Assembly (NCBI RefSeq): GCF_037991315.1
Contig: NZ_CP150300.1
Span: forward strand, 1,550,001-1,614,000
Direction: 5' to 3'
DNA length: 64,000 nt
From: Paenibacillus sp. FSL H8-0079
Lineage (GTDB): Bacteria > Bacillota > Bacilli > Paenibacillales > Paenibacillaceae
Positions 42,969 through 53,195 of the stretch are shown here, in pieces; the first letter of the stretch is position 1, and every line of letters begins with the position of its first letter. The notes beneath the pieces are model-generated. The model was not told where the DNA came from. It did no database searches and was given only the letters and a program-made list of their open reading frames with translations. A program made the position numbers and the translations under genes.

Positions 42969-43688
42969 TTAATGCGAGTGAGTGCCATGCTCATGGCTGT
43001 GTGAATGCAGATGTGCAGCGGAAGCATCGTCATCCATATATTGATGTTCAAGCCAGTGGACAATCTCGGATACACCTTCACCGCTCATTAGATTAGACAT
43101 GACATAAGGACGGCCTTCGCGTACCCGCTCGGTATCATTTTTCATCACTTCCAGGCTTGCTCCAACGTAAGGGGCGAGGTCGGTTTTGTTAATTAACAGC
43201 AGATCTGAACGCGTGATGCCGGGACCGCCTTTGCGAGGAAGTTTCTCTCCTTGGGCAACGTCGATAATGTAGATGAACACATCAGCCAGTTCCGGACTGA
43301 ATGCAGCAGAGAGATTATCGCCGCCGCTCTCGATGAAGATCAGTTGCAGATCCGGGAAGCGTTCAATCAACTCGTCAACTGCTTCAAAATTCATGGAGGC
43401 ATCCTCACGAATAGCCGTGTGCGGGCATCCGCCTGTCTCAACGCCGATAATACGCTCTGGTGCCAATGCATTCTGACGCAGCAAAATCTCGGCATCTTCT
43501 TTGGTGTAAATGTCATTTGTGATGACAGCAAGGCTATAACGTGTACGCAGTGCCTTGGACAGCTTCTCCACAAGGGCTGTTTTACCTGAACCTACCGGTC
43601 CACCAATGCCAATTCGCATCGGACGACTCCGATCAAATTCGTTGCGTTTCCACTCCGGATGATGCGTATGATTAGCTCCTCCACACAT
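42969..43688 (-). CDS. ureG: urease accessory GTPase UreG
   Basis: 239 residues. The P-loop is GPVGSGKT (residues 30-37); SIMIBI-class features are NDIYTKEDA, the nickel-binding CPH in [28 protein letters not shown] and [11 protein letters not shown]. There is a His-containing N-terminal extension ([11 protein letters not shown]) and a His-rich C-terminus ([14 protein letters not shown]), which may store nickel in the absence of ureE. GTP hydrolysis drives nickel insertion into UreC. RBS TAGGAGGAATTG. Confidence 0.97.
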   Translation of the reverse strand: MCGGANHTHHPEWKRNEFDRSRPMRIGIGGPVGSGKTALVEKLSKALRTRYSLAVITNDIYTKEDAEILLRQNALAPERIIGVETGGCPHTAIREDASMNFEAVDELIERFPDLQLIFIESGGDNLSAAFSPELADVFIYIIDVAQGEKLPRKGGPGITRSDLLLINKTDLAPYVGASLEVMKNDTERVREGRPYVMSNLMSGEGVSEIVHWLEHQYMDDDASAAHLHSHSHEHGTHSH

Positions 43689-43721
43689 AACAATTCCTCC
43701 TAGGTTAGATAAAAGTTGTAG

Positions 43722-44417
43722 TTAAGACATAAACAGCCGCGCGGGTAAAGTCTCGTGTCGCATGGCATAGATTTCCTGGGCGATTCCGAAGCTGTGCATG
43801 TCTTCCGGTTCATTTTCCCGAATGAGAGCCCATTCCGCTTCAATATCATCAAGCAGTTTCTGAATCAACATCTGCGCTTCGGTCTGTCCGATGGGCAGCA
43901 GGCGAAGTGCGCTGTTCACATAAGCGTTCACTGAGGTATACAGATGCCCGGTAACGGCTTCGTCCAATCCAATCTCCAATTGATAGTTGATATAACCATG
44001 AATGGTCGTGATGCCACCATACGCGCCGTATTCCCGTATGGCCTCATCGATCAGGGAAAAGTCCATCCATGGATAGAGTGAACGGGCGAGCTTGAGCAAT
44101 CGCTTGCCCATCTTGTGGCCGCTTTCCCTGAGTTCCCGAGGGGAGCGCTGGGCATGCACGCGTTTGTCGTATAGAGCGAGTAGAGCGGCATCTTGCTGTT
44201 TTATCGCTTGATAGACGCCTTTGATGGCAAGACCATCTAGTCGCACGAGACTGGAATGAAGCTGGCTGCGAATAAACTGTTCAAGCTGTGCGGTATTCCG
44301 CACGGTGCCATCATGCGTGTAAGCTTCCAGACCGAAGGAATGGGAGAAACCACCGATGGGCAGGGCCGAATCCAGCAGCTGAACGTAACGGAGTAACTTC
44401 GTTCCACTGTTCATCAT
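43722..44417 (-). CDS. ureF: urease accessory protein UreF
   Basis: 231 residues, all-helical UreF fold: LLRYVQLLDSALPIGGFSHSFGLEAY, SQLHSSLVRLDGLAIKGVY, RVHAQRSPRELRESGHKMGKRLLKLA. UreF regulates the GTPase of UreG during nickel insertion. 33 bases separate it from ureG. A paralogue (53196-53903) lies 10 kb away. Confidence 0.95.
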   Translation of the reverse strand: MMNSGTKLLRYVQLLDSALPIGGFSHSFGLEAYTHDGTVRNTAQLEQFIRSQLHSSLVRLDGLAIKGVYQAIKQQDAALLALYDKRVHAQRSPRELRESGHKMGKRLLKLARSLYPWMDFSLIDEAIREYGAYGGITTIHGYINYQLEIGLDEAVTGHLYTSVNAYVNSALRLLPIGQTEAQMLIQKLLDDIEAEWALIRENEPEDMHSFGIAQEIYAMRHETLPARLFMS

Positions 44418-44450
44418 GAGTGCCCCCTTATCAGCTAATCCGTATTCCTA

Positions 44451-46169
44451 TCAAAACATAAAGTACCGCTGTGCCATAGGCAACTCGTCTGCGGGTTCGC
44501 ATGTGAGCAGTTCGCCGTCGGCGCGTACCTCATAGGTTTCGGGATCGACTTCAATAACGGGGGTGACATCGTTATGAATCATGTCTTTTTTGCTGACCGA
44601 GCGGCAGCCTTTGACCGGTTCAACCCGTTTCTTCAGGCCCAATGTCTCTTTGATCCCTGCATCTGCCGCGGCTTGGGAGACAAAGGTGATTGATCCGCTG
44701 GCGATGGCGCTACCATAGGCTCCGAACATGGGCCTGCCGAATACGGGCTGAGGTGTCGGGATGGACGCATTGGGATCACCCATCTGGGCGAATGTAATCA
44801 TGCCACCTTTGATGACGATCTCGGGTTTAACACCGAAGTAAGCCGGTTTCCATACCACCAGATCTGCCAGTTTGCCAACTTCCACCGAACCGACGAGATG
44901 ACCGATTCCATGTGCGATAGCTGGATTAATGGTGTATTTGGCTATATATCGCTTGATCCGATCGTTATCGGACGGTGAATCCGGGTTGAGTTCGAGTTTG
45001 CCGCGCTGTTTTTTCATTTTGTCAGCTGTCTGCCAGGTACGGATAATGACTTCACCCACGCGTCCCATGGCCTGTGAATCGGAACTGATGATGCTGAACA
45101 CGCCAAGATCATGCAAAATGTCTTCGGCTGCGATTGTCTCTGGACGAATCCGGGAATCGGCAAAAGCCACATCTTCCGGGATGGAAGGGTCCAGATGGTG
45201 ACAGACCATCAACATATCAAGGTGTTCTTCCACGGTGTTGCGTGTGTACGGTCGTGTTGGATTGGTTGATGAGGGGATGACGTAGGACTCCCCAGCGGCA
45301 CGGATAATATCCGGTGCGTGTCCGCCACCAGCGCCTTCCGTGTGGTACGTGTGGATCGTCCGGCCGTTGATCGCTGCTAGTGTGTTTTCGAGAAATCCGG
45401 TTTCGTTCAGTGTATCGGTATGGATAGCGACTTGAACATCATGTTCCCCGGCGGCAGTCAGGCAGGCGTCGATCGCGCTCGGGGTAGTACCCCAATCTTC
45501 ATGCAACTTCAGGCCGATTACACCCGCTTCAATCTGTTCGATTAAAGGTGCGGTACTGGAACTGTTGCCTTTGCCGAGGTAACCGATGTTCATGGGAAAA
45601 GCCTCTGCCGATTCTAACATCCGGTGGATGTGCCAGGCTCCTGGTGTACAAGTGGTAGCTTTGGTTCCCGTTGCCGGTCCTGTTCCACCGCCGATCATGG
45701 TCGTGACCCCGGAGGATAACGCAGTCTGAATCTGCTGTGGACAGATGAAATGAATATGGGTATCGATGCCTCCAGCAGTTACAATCATGCCTTCACCGGC
45801 GATGATTTCGGTGGAAGCACCGATGACAAGTGCGGGATGCACACCATCCATTGTGTCCGGGTTACCGGATTTGCCAATGGCGCAGATGTGACCATCCCGA
45901 ATGCCGATATCTGCTTTTACAATGCCCCAATGATCGATAATGATGGCGTTGGTGATAACAGTATCAGGGGTACCGTCACTACGGAGGGCAGAGGTAGATT
46001 GGCCCATCCCGTCGCGGATAACCTTACCACCCCCGAATTTGCTCTCGTCTCCGTAGACGGCATAATCATGTTCAATCTCTGCCCATAGTTCGGTATCCGC
46101 AAGTCTGACAGCATCACCGGTTGTGGGTCCGAACATCGATGCGTATTGTTCACGGCTCATTCGTTTCAT
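44451..46169 (-). CDS. ureC: urease subunit alpha (catalytic)
   Basis: 572 residues, full length. The nickel and catalytic residues are all visible: HIHF (two His), the carbamylated Lys in [28 protein letters not shown], the catalytic His in [13 protein letters not shown] of the mobile flap, and the Asp in [12 protein letters not shown]. It hydrolyses urea to ammonia and carbamate in the cytosol. The start codon overlaps the stop of ureB by four bases. RBS GGGGGTGAACC. Confidence 0.98.
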   Translation of the reverse strand: MKRMSREQYASMFGPTTGDAVRLADTELWAEIEHDYAVYGDESKFGGGKVIRDGMGQSTSALRSDGTPDTVITNAIIIDHWGIVKADIGIRDGHICAIGKSGNPDTMDGVHPALVIGASTEIIAGEGMIVTAGGIDTHIHFICPQQIQTALSSGVTTMIGGGTGPATGTKATTCTPGAWHIHRMLESAEAFPMNIGYLGKGNSSSTAPLIEQIEAGVIGLKLHEDWGTTPSAIDACLTAAGEHDVQVAIHTDTLNETGFLENTLAAINGRTIHTYHTEGAGGGHAPDIIRAAGESYVIPSSTNPTRPYTRNTVEEHLDMLMVCHHLDPSIPEDVAFADSRIRPETIAAEDILHDLGVFSIISSDSQAMGRVGEVIIRTWQTADKMKKQRGKLELNPDSPSDNDRIKRYIAKYTINPAIAHGIGHLVGSVEVGKLADLVVWKPAYFGVKPEIVIKGGMITFAQMGDPNASIPTPQPVFGRPMFGAYGSAIASGSITFVSQAAADAGIKETLGLKKRVEPVKGCRSVSKKDMIHNDVTPVIEVDPETYEVRADGELLTCEPADELPMAQRYFMF

Positions 46170-46555
46170 GAAGGTTCACCCCCATCTTGTATGGGAGGAG
46201 AGAACGTCTTCAGGAATGTCTCCAGTTTCTGTGGATCAGGAGCTTGATCCGCAGAACCTTCGGTTAATCCGTTGAACCCGTGAATCTGGCGTTTGCCGCC
46301 AAAGGTCGTGAGTTCAACCGGCTTCTCTTCACCGGGTTCGAAGCGGACTGCGGTACCTGCCGGAATGTGCAGGCGATGTCCGAAAGCTGACGTGCGATCA
46401 AAGTCCAGTGCCGCATTAACTTCATAGAAGTGAACGTGAGATCCGACCTGGACGGGGCGGTCGCCGCGGTTAAGGACAATCAGGCGTAGGGTTGAACGAT
46501 CCGGATGACAGATGATGTCGTCATCTGGCTTCAAACGGTATTCACCAGGAATCAT
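46166..46555 (-). CDS. ureB: urease subunit beta
   Basis: 129 residues: [76 protein letters not shown], the typical UreB jelly-roll. A C-terminal extension of about 20 residues is slightly longer than usual. 17 bases after ureA; overlaps ureC. Confidence 0.97.
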   Translation of the reverse strand: MIPGEYRLKPDDDIICHPDRSTLRLIVLNRGDRPVQVGSHVHFYEVNAALDFDRTSAFGHRLHIPAGTAVRFEPGEEKPVELTTFGGKRQIHGFNGLTEGSADQAPDPQKLETFLKTFSPPIQDGGEPS

Positions 46556-46572
46556 GGTTTCTCCTGCCTTTC

Positions 46573-46875
46573 TCAGCGTATAGGTTCATGTACGGTAACC
46601 AGTTTCGTACCGTCAGGAAATGTGGCTTCTACCTGTACTTCAGGAATCATATCGGGAACGCCATCCATGCAGTCTTCGCGTGTCAGGATGGTACCTCCGT
46701 ATCTCATTAATTCGGCAACACTCATTCCATCCCGTGCTCGTTCCATCAATTCGGAGGTCAACAAGGCGATGGCTTCGGGAACATTCAACTTAAGTCCGCG
46801 TGCTCTTCGTTCACGGGAGAGGTTAGCGGCCACGGTAATCAGGAGTTTTTCCTTTTCCTGCTCAGTCCAGTGCAA
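46573..46875 (-). CDS. ureA: urease subunit gamma
   Basis: 100 residues, TTG start (46873-46875). It begins [35 protein letters not shown] in the style of UreA and ends [17 protein letters not shown]. First gene of the urease operon ureABCFGD; a GlnR/TnrA-type site lies 54 bases upstream. Confidence 0.97.
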   Translation of the reverse strand: MHWTEQEKEKLLITVAANLSRERRARGLKLNVPEAIALLTSELMERARDGMSVAELMRYGGTILTREDCMDGVPDMIPEVQVEATFPDGTKLVTVHEPIR

Positions 46876-46928
46876 GGCAATCCGACCTTTCGCTTAAAAT
46901 GTCTGATATGTTCATGGATCATATTATA

Positions 46929-46945
46929 TGTTAAATATACTCACA
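46929..46945 (-). promoter_or_regulatory. GlnR/TnrA-type operator before ureA
   Basis: TGTTAAATATACTCACA matches TGTNAN7TNACA. On the minus strand it is followed at once by TATAAT, so it lies across or just upstream of the promoter of the urease operon. Confidence 0.72.
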
Positions 46946-47022
46946 CAGGGTGAATCCTTTGTCAATAAGCTTCCGGGCTTATTAGCAGTATGCATGAAAC
47001 GAGTAGGCATGAAATAAAATTA

Positions 47023-47039
47023 TGTAAGCTATATTGACA
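47023..47039 (+). promoter_or_regulatory. GlnR/TnrA-type operator before urtA
   Basis: TGTAAGCTATATTGACA matches TGTNAN7TNACA; its right half (TTGACA, 47034-47039) doubles as a consensus -35 hexamer, with TAATTT 19 bases further. The intergenic region 46876-47136 thus has one site for each divergent operon. Confidence 0.72.
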
Positions 47040-47136
47040 TGAAGAGTGTGACGCTCCATAATTTGGATCAACGAACATTTCGGACATAAATGACCTTAAT
47101 GTTCGTCAATAGACTAAAAAAAGGGAGTGTAGGCTA

Positions 47137-48387
47137 TTGAAGAAGAGGTCGGTCAAGTTATGGAGTATTTTGCTCGGTGCGGTCATTGTGATGACAGGAT
47201 GTGTGGAGGGAGCTGCGCCGCCTGAAGCGTCGGGTTCAGGTGGTACAGGAGAGCCGGCGGCATCCGGTGAACCGATTAAAGTTGGCATCCTACATTCCCT
47301 CAGCGGAACGATGGCGATCAGTGAGGTGTCTGTTAAAGATGCCGAGATGCTTGCCATTGAAGAGATCAACGCCGCGGGCGGAGTTCTGGGTAAACAGATC
47401 GAGCCTGTAGTTGAGGATGGCGCTTCAGATTGGCCTACTTTTGCGGAGAAGGCTGGAAAGCTGCTACAACAAGATAAGGTCGCTGCGGTATTTGGCGGAT
47501 GGACCTCTGCTAGTCGGAAGGCTATGCTCCCAGTGTTTGAACAGAACAAAGGTCTATTGTTTTATCCAGTGCAATATGAAGGATTGGAATCATCGCCAAA
47601 TATTTTTTATACAGGAGCAACAACGAATCAGCAGATCGTTCCATCCGTAACCTGGTTGCTGGAGAACAGGGGTAAGACGTTTTATCTGCTCGGTTCAGAT
47701 TATGTATTCCCGAAAACGGCCAATCAGGTCATTAAGGCGCAACTCGCAGCAGAAGGCGGCGAAGTGGTGGGTGAGGAATATACACCGCTGGGACATACCG
47801 ATTATAGTACCATCATTAGCAAAATCAAGGCTGCAAAGCCGGATATTGTATACAATACGCTGAACGGAGACAGTAATGTAGCTTTCTTCAAACAATTGAA
47901 GGATGCTGGAATCTCCTCGGATCAGATGACAACCTTGTCGGTCAGTGTAGCGGAGGAAGAAATCCGTGGCATTGGTGCAGACGTATTGAAGGGGCATCTG
48001 GCTTCATGGAATTATTATCAGACAACGGATACGCCTGAGAATGCAACATTTGTTGCCAAGTATAAAGAAAAATATGGCGCTGATAGAGTGACAGCAGATC
48101 CAATTGAAGCGGGATATGTAGCAGTTTATCTCTGGAAGGCGGCGGTGGAAAAAGCAGGATCAACCGACGTGGAGAAGGTGAAAGCGGCTGCCAAGGGTCT
48201 GGAGTTTGATGCTCCCGAAGGTAAGGTAACTGTGGATGGAGAGAATCAACATATCTACAAAACGGTGCGGATCGGTGAGGTGCAGGAAGACGGGCAGTTC
48301 AAGGAATTGTGGAATTCTGGTGAACCTGTCAAGCCGGACCCTTATCTGAAAACGTATGAATGGGGAGCTTCCCTCAGCGCTAAATAA
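47137..48387 (+). CDS. urtA: urea ABC transporter, substrate-binding lipoprotein
   Basis: 416 residues, TTG start behind AAGGGAGTG. Signal peptide with a lipobox-like MTGC (Cys 26 or so). The mature protein is the UrtA/amide-binding group of leucine-binding-type proteins: [60 protein letters not shown], then [33 protein letters not shown], diagnostic for urea/short-chain amide binders. It captures urea outside the cell. Confidence 0.95.
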   Translation: MKKRSVKLWSILLGAVIVMTGCVEGAAPPEASGSGGTGEPAASGEPIKVGILHSLSGTMAISEVSVKDAEMLAIEEINAAGGVLGKQIEPVVEDGASDWPTFAEKAGKLLQQDKVAAVFGGWTSASRKAMLPVFEQNKGLLFYPVQYEGLESSPNIFYTGATTNQQIVPSVTWLLENRGKTFYLLGSDYVFPKTANQVIKAQLAAEGGEVVGEEYTPLGHTDYSTIISKIKAAKPDIVYNTLNGDSNVAFFKQLKDAGISSDQMTTLSVSVAEEEIRGIGADVLKGHLASWNYYQTTDTPENATFVAKYKEKYGADRVTADPIEAGYVAVYLWKAAVEKAGSTDVEKVKAAAKGLEFDAPEGKVTVDGENQHIYKTVRIGEVQEDGQFKELWNSGEPVKPDPYLKTYEWGASLSAK

Positions 48388-48473
48388 CATAGAAACCTCG
48401 GAATAAAACAGGCAACTAGCTTCAAAGCAGCCAATTCATAGACGAGGGTGTGACAACACATCCTCTCACCACA

Positions 48474-48517
48474 TTGCGGTAAAGCGTTACTGTGACGTTT
48501 AATATATTCTGCCGCAA
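48474..48517 (+). other. stem-loop between urtA and urtB
   Basis: TTGCGG at 48474 pairs with CCGCAA at 48512-48517. It lies in the 181-base gap after urtA and may cut transcription down or protect the urtA end, so that more binding protein than permease is made. No T-tract. Confidence 0.35.
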
Positions 48518-48568
48518 ATTGAAGTCATGTGAAATATCGAGAGTCACGGTATGGAGGAGGGGATAGCG

Positions 48569-49474
48569 ATGGATATGTTTATCCTGCAGATGTTCAACGG
48601 TCTGAGTATCAGTTCAATTCTGTTGTTGATTGCATTGGGGCTTGCAGTAACATTTGGGCTGATGAATGTGATCAACATGGCTCACGGTGAACTGATCATG
48701 ATCGGTGCGTATGCAACGTATGTAACACAAAATCTGTTTATGTCCTATGCTCCCGCGGCGTGGTTCGGTGCTTACTTTGTTGTGGCTCTGCCGATTGCGT
48801 TCATTGTAGCTGCTCTGATTGGCTGGTTGCTTGAAGTGGTGTTGATCAGGCATCTGTATGGCAGGCCGTTGGACAGTCTGCTTGCGACGTGGGGTGTAGG
48901 CATGATGCTGCAACAACTGGCCCGTACGATATTCGGAGCGTCGAATGTGGGGGTATCCAGTCCAGCCTGGCTCAATGGTGGATTGGCGATCTCGGGTGGC
49001 ATTGTATTTCCGTATAAACGAATTTTCATTATCGCACTGGTTGCGGTTGTGCTGCTGTGCATGTACCTCTATATCTATCGAACATCTTCCGGAAGACGAA
49101 TGAGGGCTGTAATGCAGAATCGGAGCATGGCGGGCTGTCTGGGCATTTCGACACGACGGGTAGATGGCATGACCTTTGCGATTGGTTCGGGAATCGCTGG
49201 AATCGCTGGTTGTGCGTTAACGCTCATTGGTCCCATTGGTCCTTCGCTTGGTACGTATTATATTGTGGATGCGTTCATGGTGGTTGTCCTGGGTGGTGTG
49301 GGGAAATTGGTCGGAACCGTGTGCGGTGCACTGGGGATCGGTATGTTCAACATGTTGTTCGAAACCTATACCTCGGCTTCCATTGGAAAGGTGCTCGTGT
49401 TCGTATGTATCGTTGCTTTTCTGCAATGGAAACCACGCGGCTTGGTCGCGATACGCACACGGAGTCTCGATTAA
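48569..49474 (+). CDS. urtB: urea ABC transporter permease
   Basis: 301 residues from the ATG at 48569, with GGAGGAGGGG just upstream; the ATG at 48551 is part of that site. LivH-like permease with eight or so hydrophobic segments: [35 protein letters not shown], then the EAA-like loop [17 protein letters not shown]. First of four overlapping or closely spaced transport genes. Confidence 0.94.
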   Translation: MDMFILQMFNGLSISSILLLIALGLAVTFGLMNVINMAHGELIMIGAYATYVTQNLFMSYAPAAWFGAYFVVALPIAFIVAALIGWLLEVVLIRHLYGRPLDSLLATWGVGMMLQQLARTIFGASNVGVSSPAWLNGGLAISGGIVFPYKRIFIIALVAVVLLCMYLYIYRTSSGRRMRAVMQNRSMAGCLGISTRRVDGMTFAIGSGIAGIAGCALTLIGPIGPSLGTYYIVDAFMVVVLGGVGKLVGTVCGALGIGMFNMLFETYTSASIGKVLVFVCIVAFLQWKPRGLVAIRTRSLD

Positions 49475-49495
49475 CGTGAAGAAGGGGGTTAGTTC

Positions 49496-50587
49496 ATGTC
49501 GGCATTACTCAAGACTGGCAGTCTGAAAATGAGGATTATCTGGGCGGTTGTACTGATCATGATGTGTCTCGCTCCACTGATCTCCACGGAGTTTCGTCTG
49601 AGTCTGTTAGCCAAGTTTTTGGCGCTGGCGATCCTGGCCATTGGTCTCGATCTGATCTGGGGATATGGAGGTGTACTGAGTCTAGGCCATGGTGTGTTCT
49701 TCGGTCTGGGTGGGTACGCGATGGCGATGTATTTGAAACTTCAGGCTAGCGGTGCAACACTTCCGGACTTCATGGGATGGAGTGGTCTCAGCGGCCTGCC
49801 GTGGTTCTGGGAACCGTTTCGCTCTTTCCCGGTGGCGGTGTTATTGGGGATAGCCCTTCCCGCATTGCTCGCCTTTGCTCTGGGCTGGTTTACATTCCGT
49901 AACCGGATTACCGGTGTATATTTTACGATCCTGACGCAAGCCCTGGTTCTCATTACGGTGACATTGTTTGTGGGCAAACAGGAATGGACGGGCGGAACGA
50001 ATGGCATTACCGGGTATAATTCGATCTTTGGATTTACACTTCATTCCGCAGGAACAACGATTGCTCTCTATTATATAACGCTTGCTGTTCTGGTGATTGC
50101 TTATGTGCTGTGTCGTCGAATGGTGAACAGCCGGTTCGGTCAGGTGCTGGAAGCTGCGCGGGATGGAGAGAATCGGGTGCGATTTCTCGGATATGATCCG
50201 GCAGGATATAAAACACTGGCTTTTGCTTTTTCCGGTGCGCTTGCAGGCATCGCGGGCATGTTGTTTGTTCTTCAGGTCGGTATTATCTCGCCATCGATGA
50301 TGGGGATTGTGCCTTCTATTGAGATGGTCCTGTGGGTTGCGCTGGGTGGTCGAGGTACGCTTATTGGAGCGGTCATCGGAGCAGTGGTGCTGAATGCAGC
50401 CAAAACAGGCATAAGCGAGGCTTACCCTGAAGGGTGGCTGTTCGTCATTGGTGGGCTCTTTGTAACGGTAGTCTTGTTCATGCCAAACGGAATTGTAGGT
50501 GTATATCGTCATATCGTTCGTTTGCTGAAGCGGAGAGGAGAGAGTGCACATGTCCAAGTCACGCGGGAAAAACCTGAAGTCTACTGA
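49496..50587 (+). CDS. urtC: urea ABC transporter permease
   Basis: 363 residues, LivM-like: ALAILAIGLDLIWGYGGVLSLGHGVFFGLGGYAMAMYLKL, VYFTILTQALVLITVTLFVGKQEWTGGTNGITGYN (the UrtC GGTNG signature), GRGTLIGAVIGAVVLNA. The 3' end overlaps urtD by 38 bases. Confidence 0.95.
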   Translation: MSALLKTGSLKMRIIWAVVLIMMCLAPLISTEFRLSLLAKFLALAILAIGLDLIWGYGGVLSLGHGVFFGLGGYAMAMYLKLQASGATLPDFMGWSGLSGLPWFWEPFRSFPVAVLLGIALPALLAFALGWFTFRNRITGVYFTILTQALVLITVTLFVGKQEWTGGTNGITGYNSIFGFTLHSAGTTIALYYITLAVLVIAYVLCRRMVNSRFGQVLEAARDGENRVRFLGYDPAGYKTLAFAFSGALAGIAGMLFVLQVGIISPSMMGIVPSIEMVLWVALGGRGTLIGAVIGAVVLNAAKTGISEAYPEGWLFVIGGLFVTVVLFMPNGIVGVYRHIVRLLKRRGESAHVQVTREKPEVY

Positions 50588-51359
50588 GGAGTCAACGGTG
50601 TTGGTAGCGGAGGATATAACGGTAGCCTTTGGTGGGTTCGTTGCTGTCAAAGGCATGAATCTGAAGCTGCATGAGCATGACCTGCATTTTCTGATTGGAC
50701 CGAATGGTGCAGGGAAAACGACGATGCTGGATGTGATATGTGGCAAAACCAAACCCATGTCCGGCTCGGTAAAGATGGCGGATGGTACGGAATTGACCCG
50801 AATAAGGGAGCACCAGATTGTTCGTAAAGGGGTAGGACGCAAATTCCAGGCGCCATCGATCTTTGCGGGTCTGACGGTGCAGGAGAATCTGACATTGGCG
50901 GCGGAGACTCGTCGTTCCCCTTTGCAAGCCATCGGTATTCGACGATATGGGAAGATGAGTGCTGCCATGGAGCATATTAGCCTCCAGATTGGTCTGCAAG
51001 ACCGCATTAACGCCCGTGCAGGAGCATTATCCCACGGGGAGAAGCAGTGGCTGGAGATCGGCATGTTGCTCTTGCAGGAGCCTCGTGTGTTGTTGCTGGA
51101 CGAACCAGCCGCAGGCATGACGGATGAAGAAACACACAAGACGGGGCGACTTCTGCAAGAGATTGCGCGTGAGCGCTCAGTTGTGGTGGTGGAGCATGAT
51201 ATGGAGTTTGTACGAGAGTTCGCAGCCAAGGTGACCGTGATGCATGAAGGTAAACTGTTGAAGGAAGGTACGATGGCGGAAGTACAGGCGGATCCGAAAG
51301 TGGCAGAAGTGTATCTGGGCAAAAGGAGGGATGACCATGCTGTCGCTGCAACGAATTGA
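50550..51359 (+). CDS. urtD: urea ABC transporter ATP-binding protein
   Basis: 269 residues from the ATG at 50550 (GGAGAGGAGAG upstream), overlapping urtC. LivG-like ATPase: Walker A GPNGAGKTT, signature LSHGEKQWLEIG (an SHGEK variant typical of UrtD), Walker B LLLDEPAAGM, H-loop VVEHDMEFV. Overlaps urtE by 23 bases. Confidence 0.95.
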   Translation: MSKSRGKNLKSTEESTVLVAEDITVAFGGFVAVKGMNLKLHEHDLHFLIGPNGAGKTTMLDVICGKTKPMSGSVKMADGTELTRIREHQIVRKGVGRKFQAPSIFAGLTVQENLTLAAETRRSPLQAIGIRRYGKMSAAMEHISLQIGLQDRINARAGALSHGEKQWLEIGMLLLQEPRVLLLDEPAAGMTDEETHKTGRLLQEIARERSVVVVEHDMEFVREFAAKVTVMHEGKLLKEGTMAEVQADPKVAEVYLGKRRDDHAVAATN

Positions 51360-52032
51360 ATCCGGCTATGGGGAAAGTAATGTGCTTCGAGGTGTGAGCC
51401 TGGACGTACAGCCTGGACAGGTGGTGTGTCTGATGGGCCGTAACGGTGTGGGTAAAACAACGTTGATGAAAACATTGATGGGGCTGCTCAAAATACGCAA
51501 GGGCAGTATTCAGTGGCAAAATCAGGAGTTGTCCACGTTGGACACAGCCAAGCGGGCAAGGGCAGGCATCGGTTATGTACCGCAGGGGCGGGAGATTTTC
51601 CCGCAGCTTACGGTGAAAGAAAATTTGTTGCTCGGTCTGGAGACAAGTGCACCGGGAGTAAAAACGTTCCCGGAGGATGTACTGGCGATGTTTCCTGTGC
51701 TTGCTACGATGTATGGACGGCAGGGTGGAGATCTGAGTGGTGGACAGCAGCAGCAGTTGGCATTCGCCCGGGCGCTGGCTTCGCGTCCGGGGTTATTGCT
51801 ACTGGATGAGCCGACAGAAGGCATTCAGCCTTCCATCGTGGAGGACATTCGGCAGGTTATTTTACAGCTCAAGGCAAAAGGGAATCTGTCGGTTCTACTG
51901 GTGGAGCAGAGTATTGATTTTGTGCGCAGTGCCGCAGATTATATCTATATCATGGACAAAGGTGCCATTACCCTGCACGGGACACCGCAAGAACTGGATA
52001 TGTCGCAATTTGAACATCATCTATCCGTGTAG
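51337..52032 (+). CDS. urtE: urea ABC transporter ATP-binding protein
   Basis: 231 residues from the ATG at 51337, AGGAGGG six bases upstream; the ATG at 51331 is too close to it. LivF-like: Walker A GRNGVGKTT, signature LSGGQQQQLAFARAL, Walker B LLLDEPTEGIQPS, VLLVEQSIDFV. Closes the urt operon; no clear terminator between it and the convergent PAS-domain gene. Confidence 0.95.
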   Translation: MLSLQRIESGYGESNVLRGVSLDVQPGQVVCLMGRNGVGKTTLMKTLMGLLKIRKGSIQWQNQELSTLDTAKRARAGIGYVPQGREIFPQLTVKENLLLGLETSAPGVKTFPEDVLAMFPVLATMYGRQGGDLSGGQQQQLAFARALASRPGLLLLDEPTEGIQPSIVEDIRQVILQLKAKGNLSVLLVEQSIDFVRSAADYIYIMDKGAITLHGTPQELDMSQFEHHLSV

Positions 52033-52063
52033 TTGTAGTTAGCGTGTCAAGTGGATTGAGTAT

Positions 52064-52699
52064 TCAGGAGCGCTTGTCCAGGATATTCGAGTATTTCGGA
52101 TATAACCGCCGGATGCATTCCGGGCAGATGTCATGGGTGAATTCGGCGTGGGTATGCTTCTCCAGATAACTTTCCACGGAGTTCCAATGTTCCTCTTCGT
52201 CCTTGATTTGTTTGCAGACAGCGCAAATAGGCAGTAATCCGCGCAAGGTGCGCACGTCAGACAGAGCCTTCTTCAATTGGCGTTCTGTCTTTTTCTGTTC
52301 GGTAATATCCATGTGGGCAATCAAAGCGAGATCGGTATTCAGGTTTGAGTTAGTGTGAGATAGAGGGGTGAGTTCCACACGAAACCACCTCTCTTCGTTG
52401 TATACCGTATACACGCAGATGTCATATGTATGATTTCGACTAAAGGGTGTTCCGCGTTCTTTCAAATTCTGTGCGACAAGTGCCATATTGGCGTTCTTGC
52501 CTTGTAATGCCCAGGCTTCCAACAGATGCAGGTAATGTCTATGAGTACTGTTCGCATCCGGGTTGGGTAATAGTTGACCGAGTTCCTGTTGCCAGGCGCG
52601 GTTACAACTGTGGATAATCCAATCGTGATCAACGATGATGAGCTGGTGAGTTATGGATTGGAACGACAGCCTCTCCAGATCGGATGTAACATGTCTCAT
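52064..52699 (-). CDS. PAS-domain protein with Cys-rich C-terminal domain
   Basis: 211 residues. Residues about 10-130 are a PAS fold (SITHQLIIVDHDWIIHSCNRAWQQELG ... FRVELTPLSHTNSNLNTDLALIAHMDITEQKKTERQLKKAL, the PAC end). The last 70 residues contain LLPICAVCKQIKDEEEHWNSVESYLEKHTHAEFTHDICPECIRRLYP, a Cys-Cys/His/Cys-Cys arrangement that is often appended to PAS and receiver domains and looks able to bind a metal. No kinase or output domain. It follows a small XRE gene by 27 bases on the same strand and converges on the urea transporter operon. Confidence 0.8.
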   Translation of the reverse strand: MRHVTSDLERLSFQSITHQLIIVDHDWIIHSCNRAWQQELGQLLPNPDANSTHRHYLHLLEAWALQGKNANMALVAQNLKERGTPFSRNHTYDICVYTVYNEERWFRVELTPLSHTNSNLNTDLALIAHMDITEQKKTERQLKKALSDVRTLRGLLPICAVCKQIKDEEEHWNSVESYLEKHTHAEFTHDICPECIRRLYPKYSNILDKRS

Positions 52700-52726
52700 G
52701 GATGGGGTCCTCCTTTGGCAAAAATC

Positions 52727-52930
52727 TTATCTCAGTTCATCTGGAATATCCAAAATATCAGCGACCAGGTGTCTGAATCGGGTTGCTTTGCGTGTGCCGT
52801 GAATGAGATTGGATAAACGATAGGGTGGGATGCCGTGCTGTTCACAAAAAGTCTTCTGGTCCACTTGAAGTTCGGTTAGCCGTCGTTTGATGGCCCATCC
52901 GAACGGAGTCACTGGTTTTTTCTTGTTCAA
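52727..52930 (-). CDS. small XRE-type HTH protein
   Basis: 67 residues: PFGWAIKRRLTELQVDQKTFCEQHGIPPYRLSNLIHGTRKATRFRHLVADILDIPDEL, a Cro/C1 helix-turn-helix with little else. AGGGGTGAACCCT overlaps the region before the ATG. Likely operon with the PAS gene. The 265 bases to the next gene upstream contain an AT-rich palindrome (GTATAT-TTTATT-ATATAC, 53003-53020) that may be its operator. Confidence 0.8.
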   Translation of the reverse strand: MNKKKPVTPFGWAIKRRLTELQVDQKTFCEQHGIPPYRLSNLIHGTRKATRFRHLVADILDIPDELR

Positions 52931-53115
52931 AAGGGTTCACCCCTGGTTAGAATGTAGTATTCAGTCGCCCTTTCTTCATGTAGAATATATAGAAATGCGA
53001 GCTGTATATTTTATTATATACGTAAATCCGTCATCTAACAATTAAAAAAGACGGAAAAAAGTGTATTTTGTGATGTAAAATGGCGTAAATACGTTAAAAA
53101 AACCAATAAAATGAC

Positions 53116-53155
53116 AAAAAACACGTCGGCAAGGAGGTTGCCGCGTGTTTTTTTG
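53116..53155. terminator. bidirectional terminator
   Basis: AAAAACACG-T-CGGCAA pairs with TTGCCG-CGTGTTTTTTT around GGAGG. It ends the second ureF transcript (minus strand). Confidence 0.88.
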
Positions 53156-53195
53156 TTTGTCTGAATGAAGGGGAGTAGGTGTAGGTGGACAAGGA

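Noticed and set aside
42941..43081. Longer ureD with 47 extra N-terminal residues
   Set aside because: The extension overlaps ureG, has no ribosome site and does not resemble UreD.
49841..51475. A 544-codon open frame on the minus strand opposite urtC and urtD
   Set aside because: It lies entirely antisense to two well-supported transporter genes, has an unnatural composition (Ser, Arg, Thr, His rich) and no family resemblance; a by-product of the codon use of the genes opposite.
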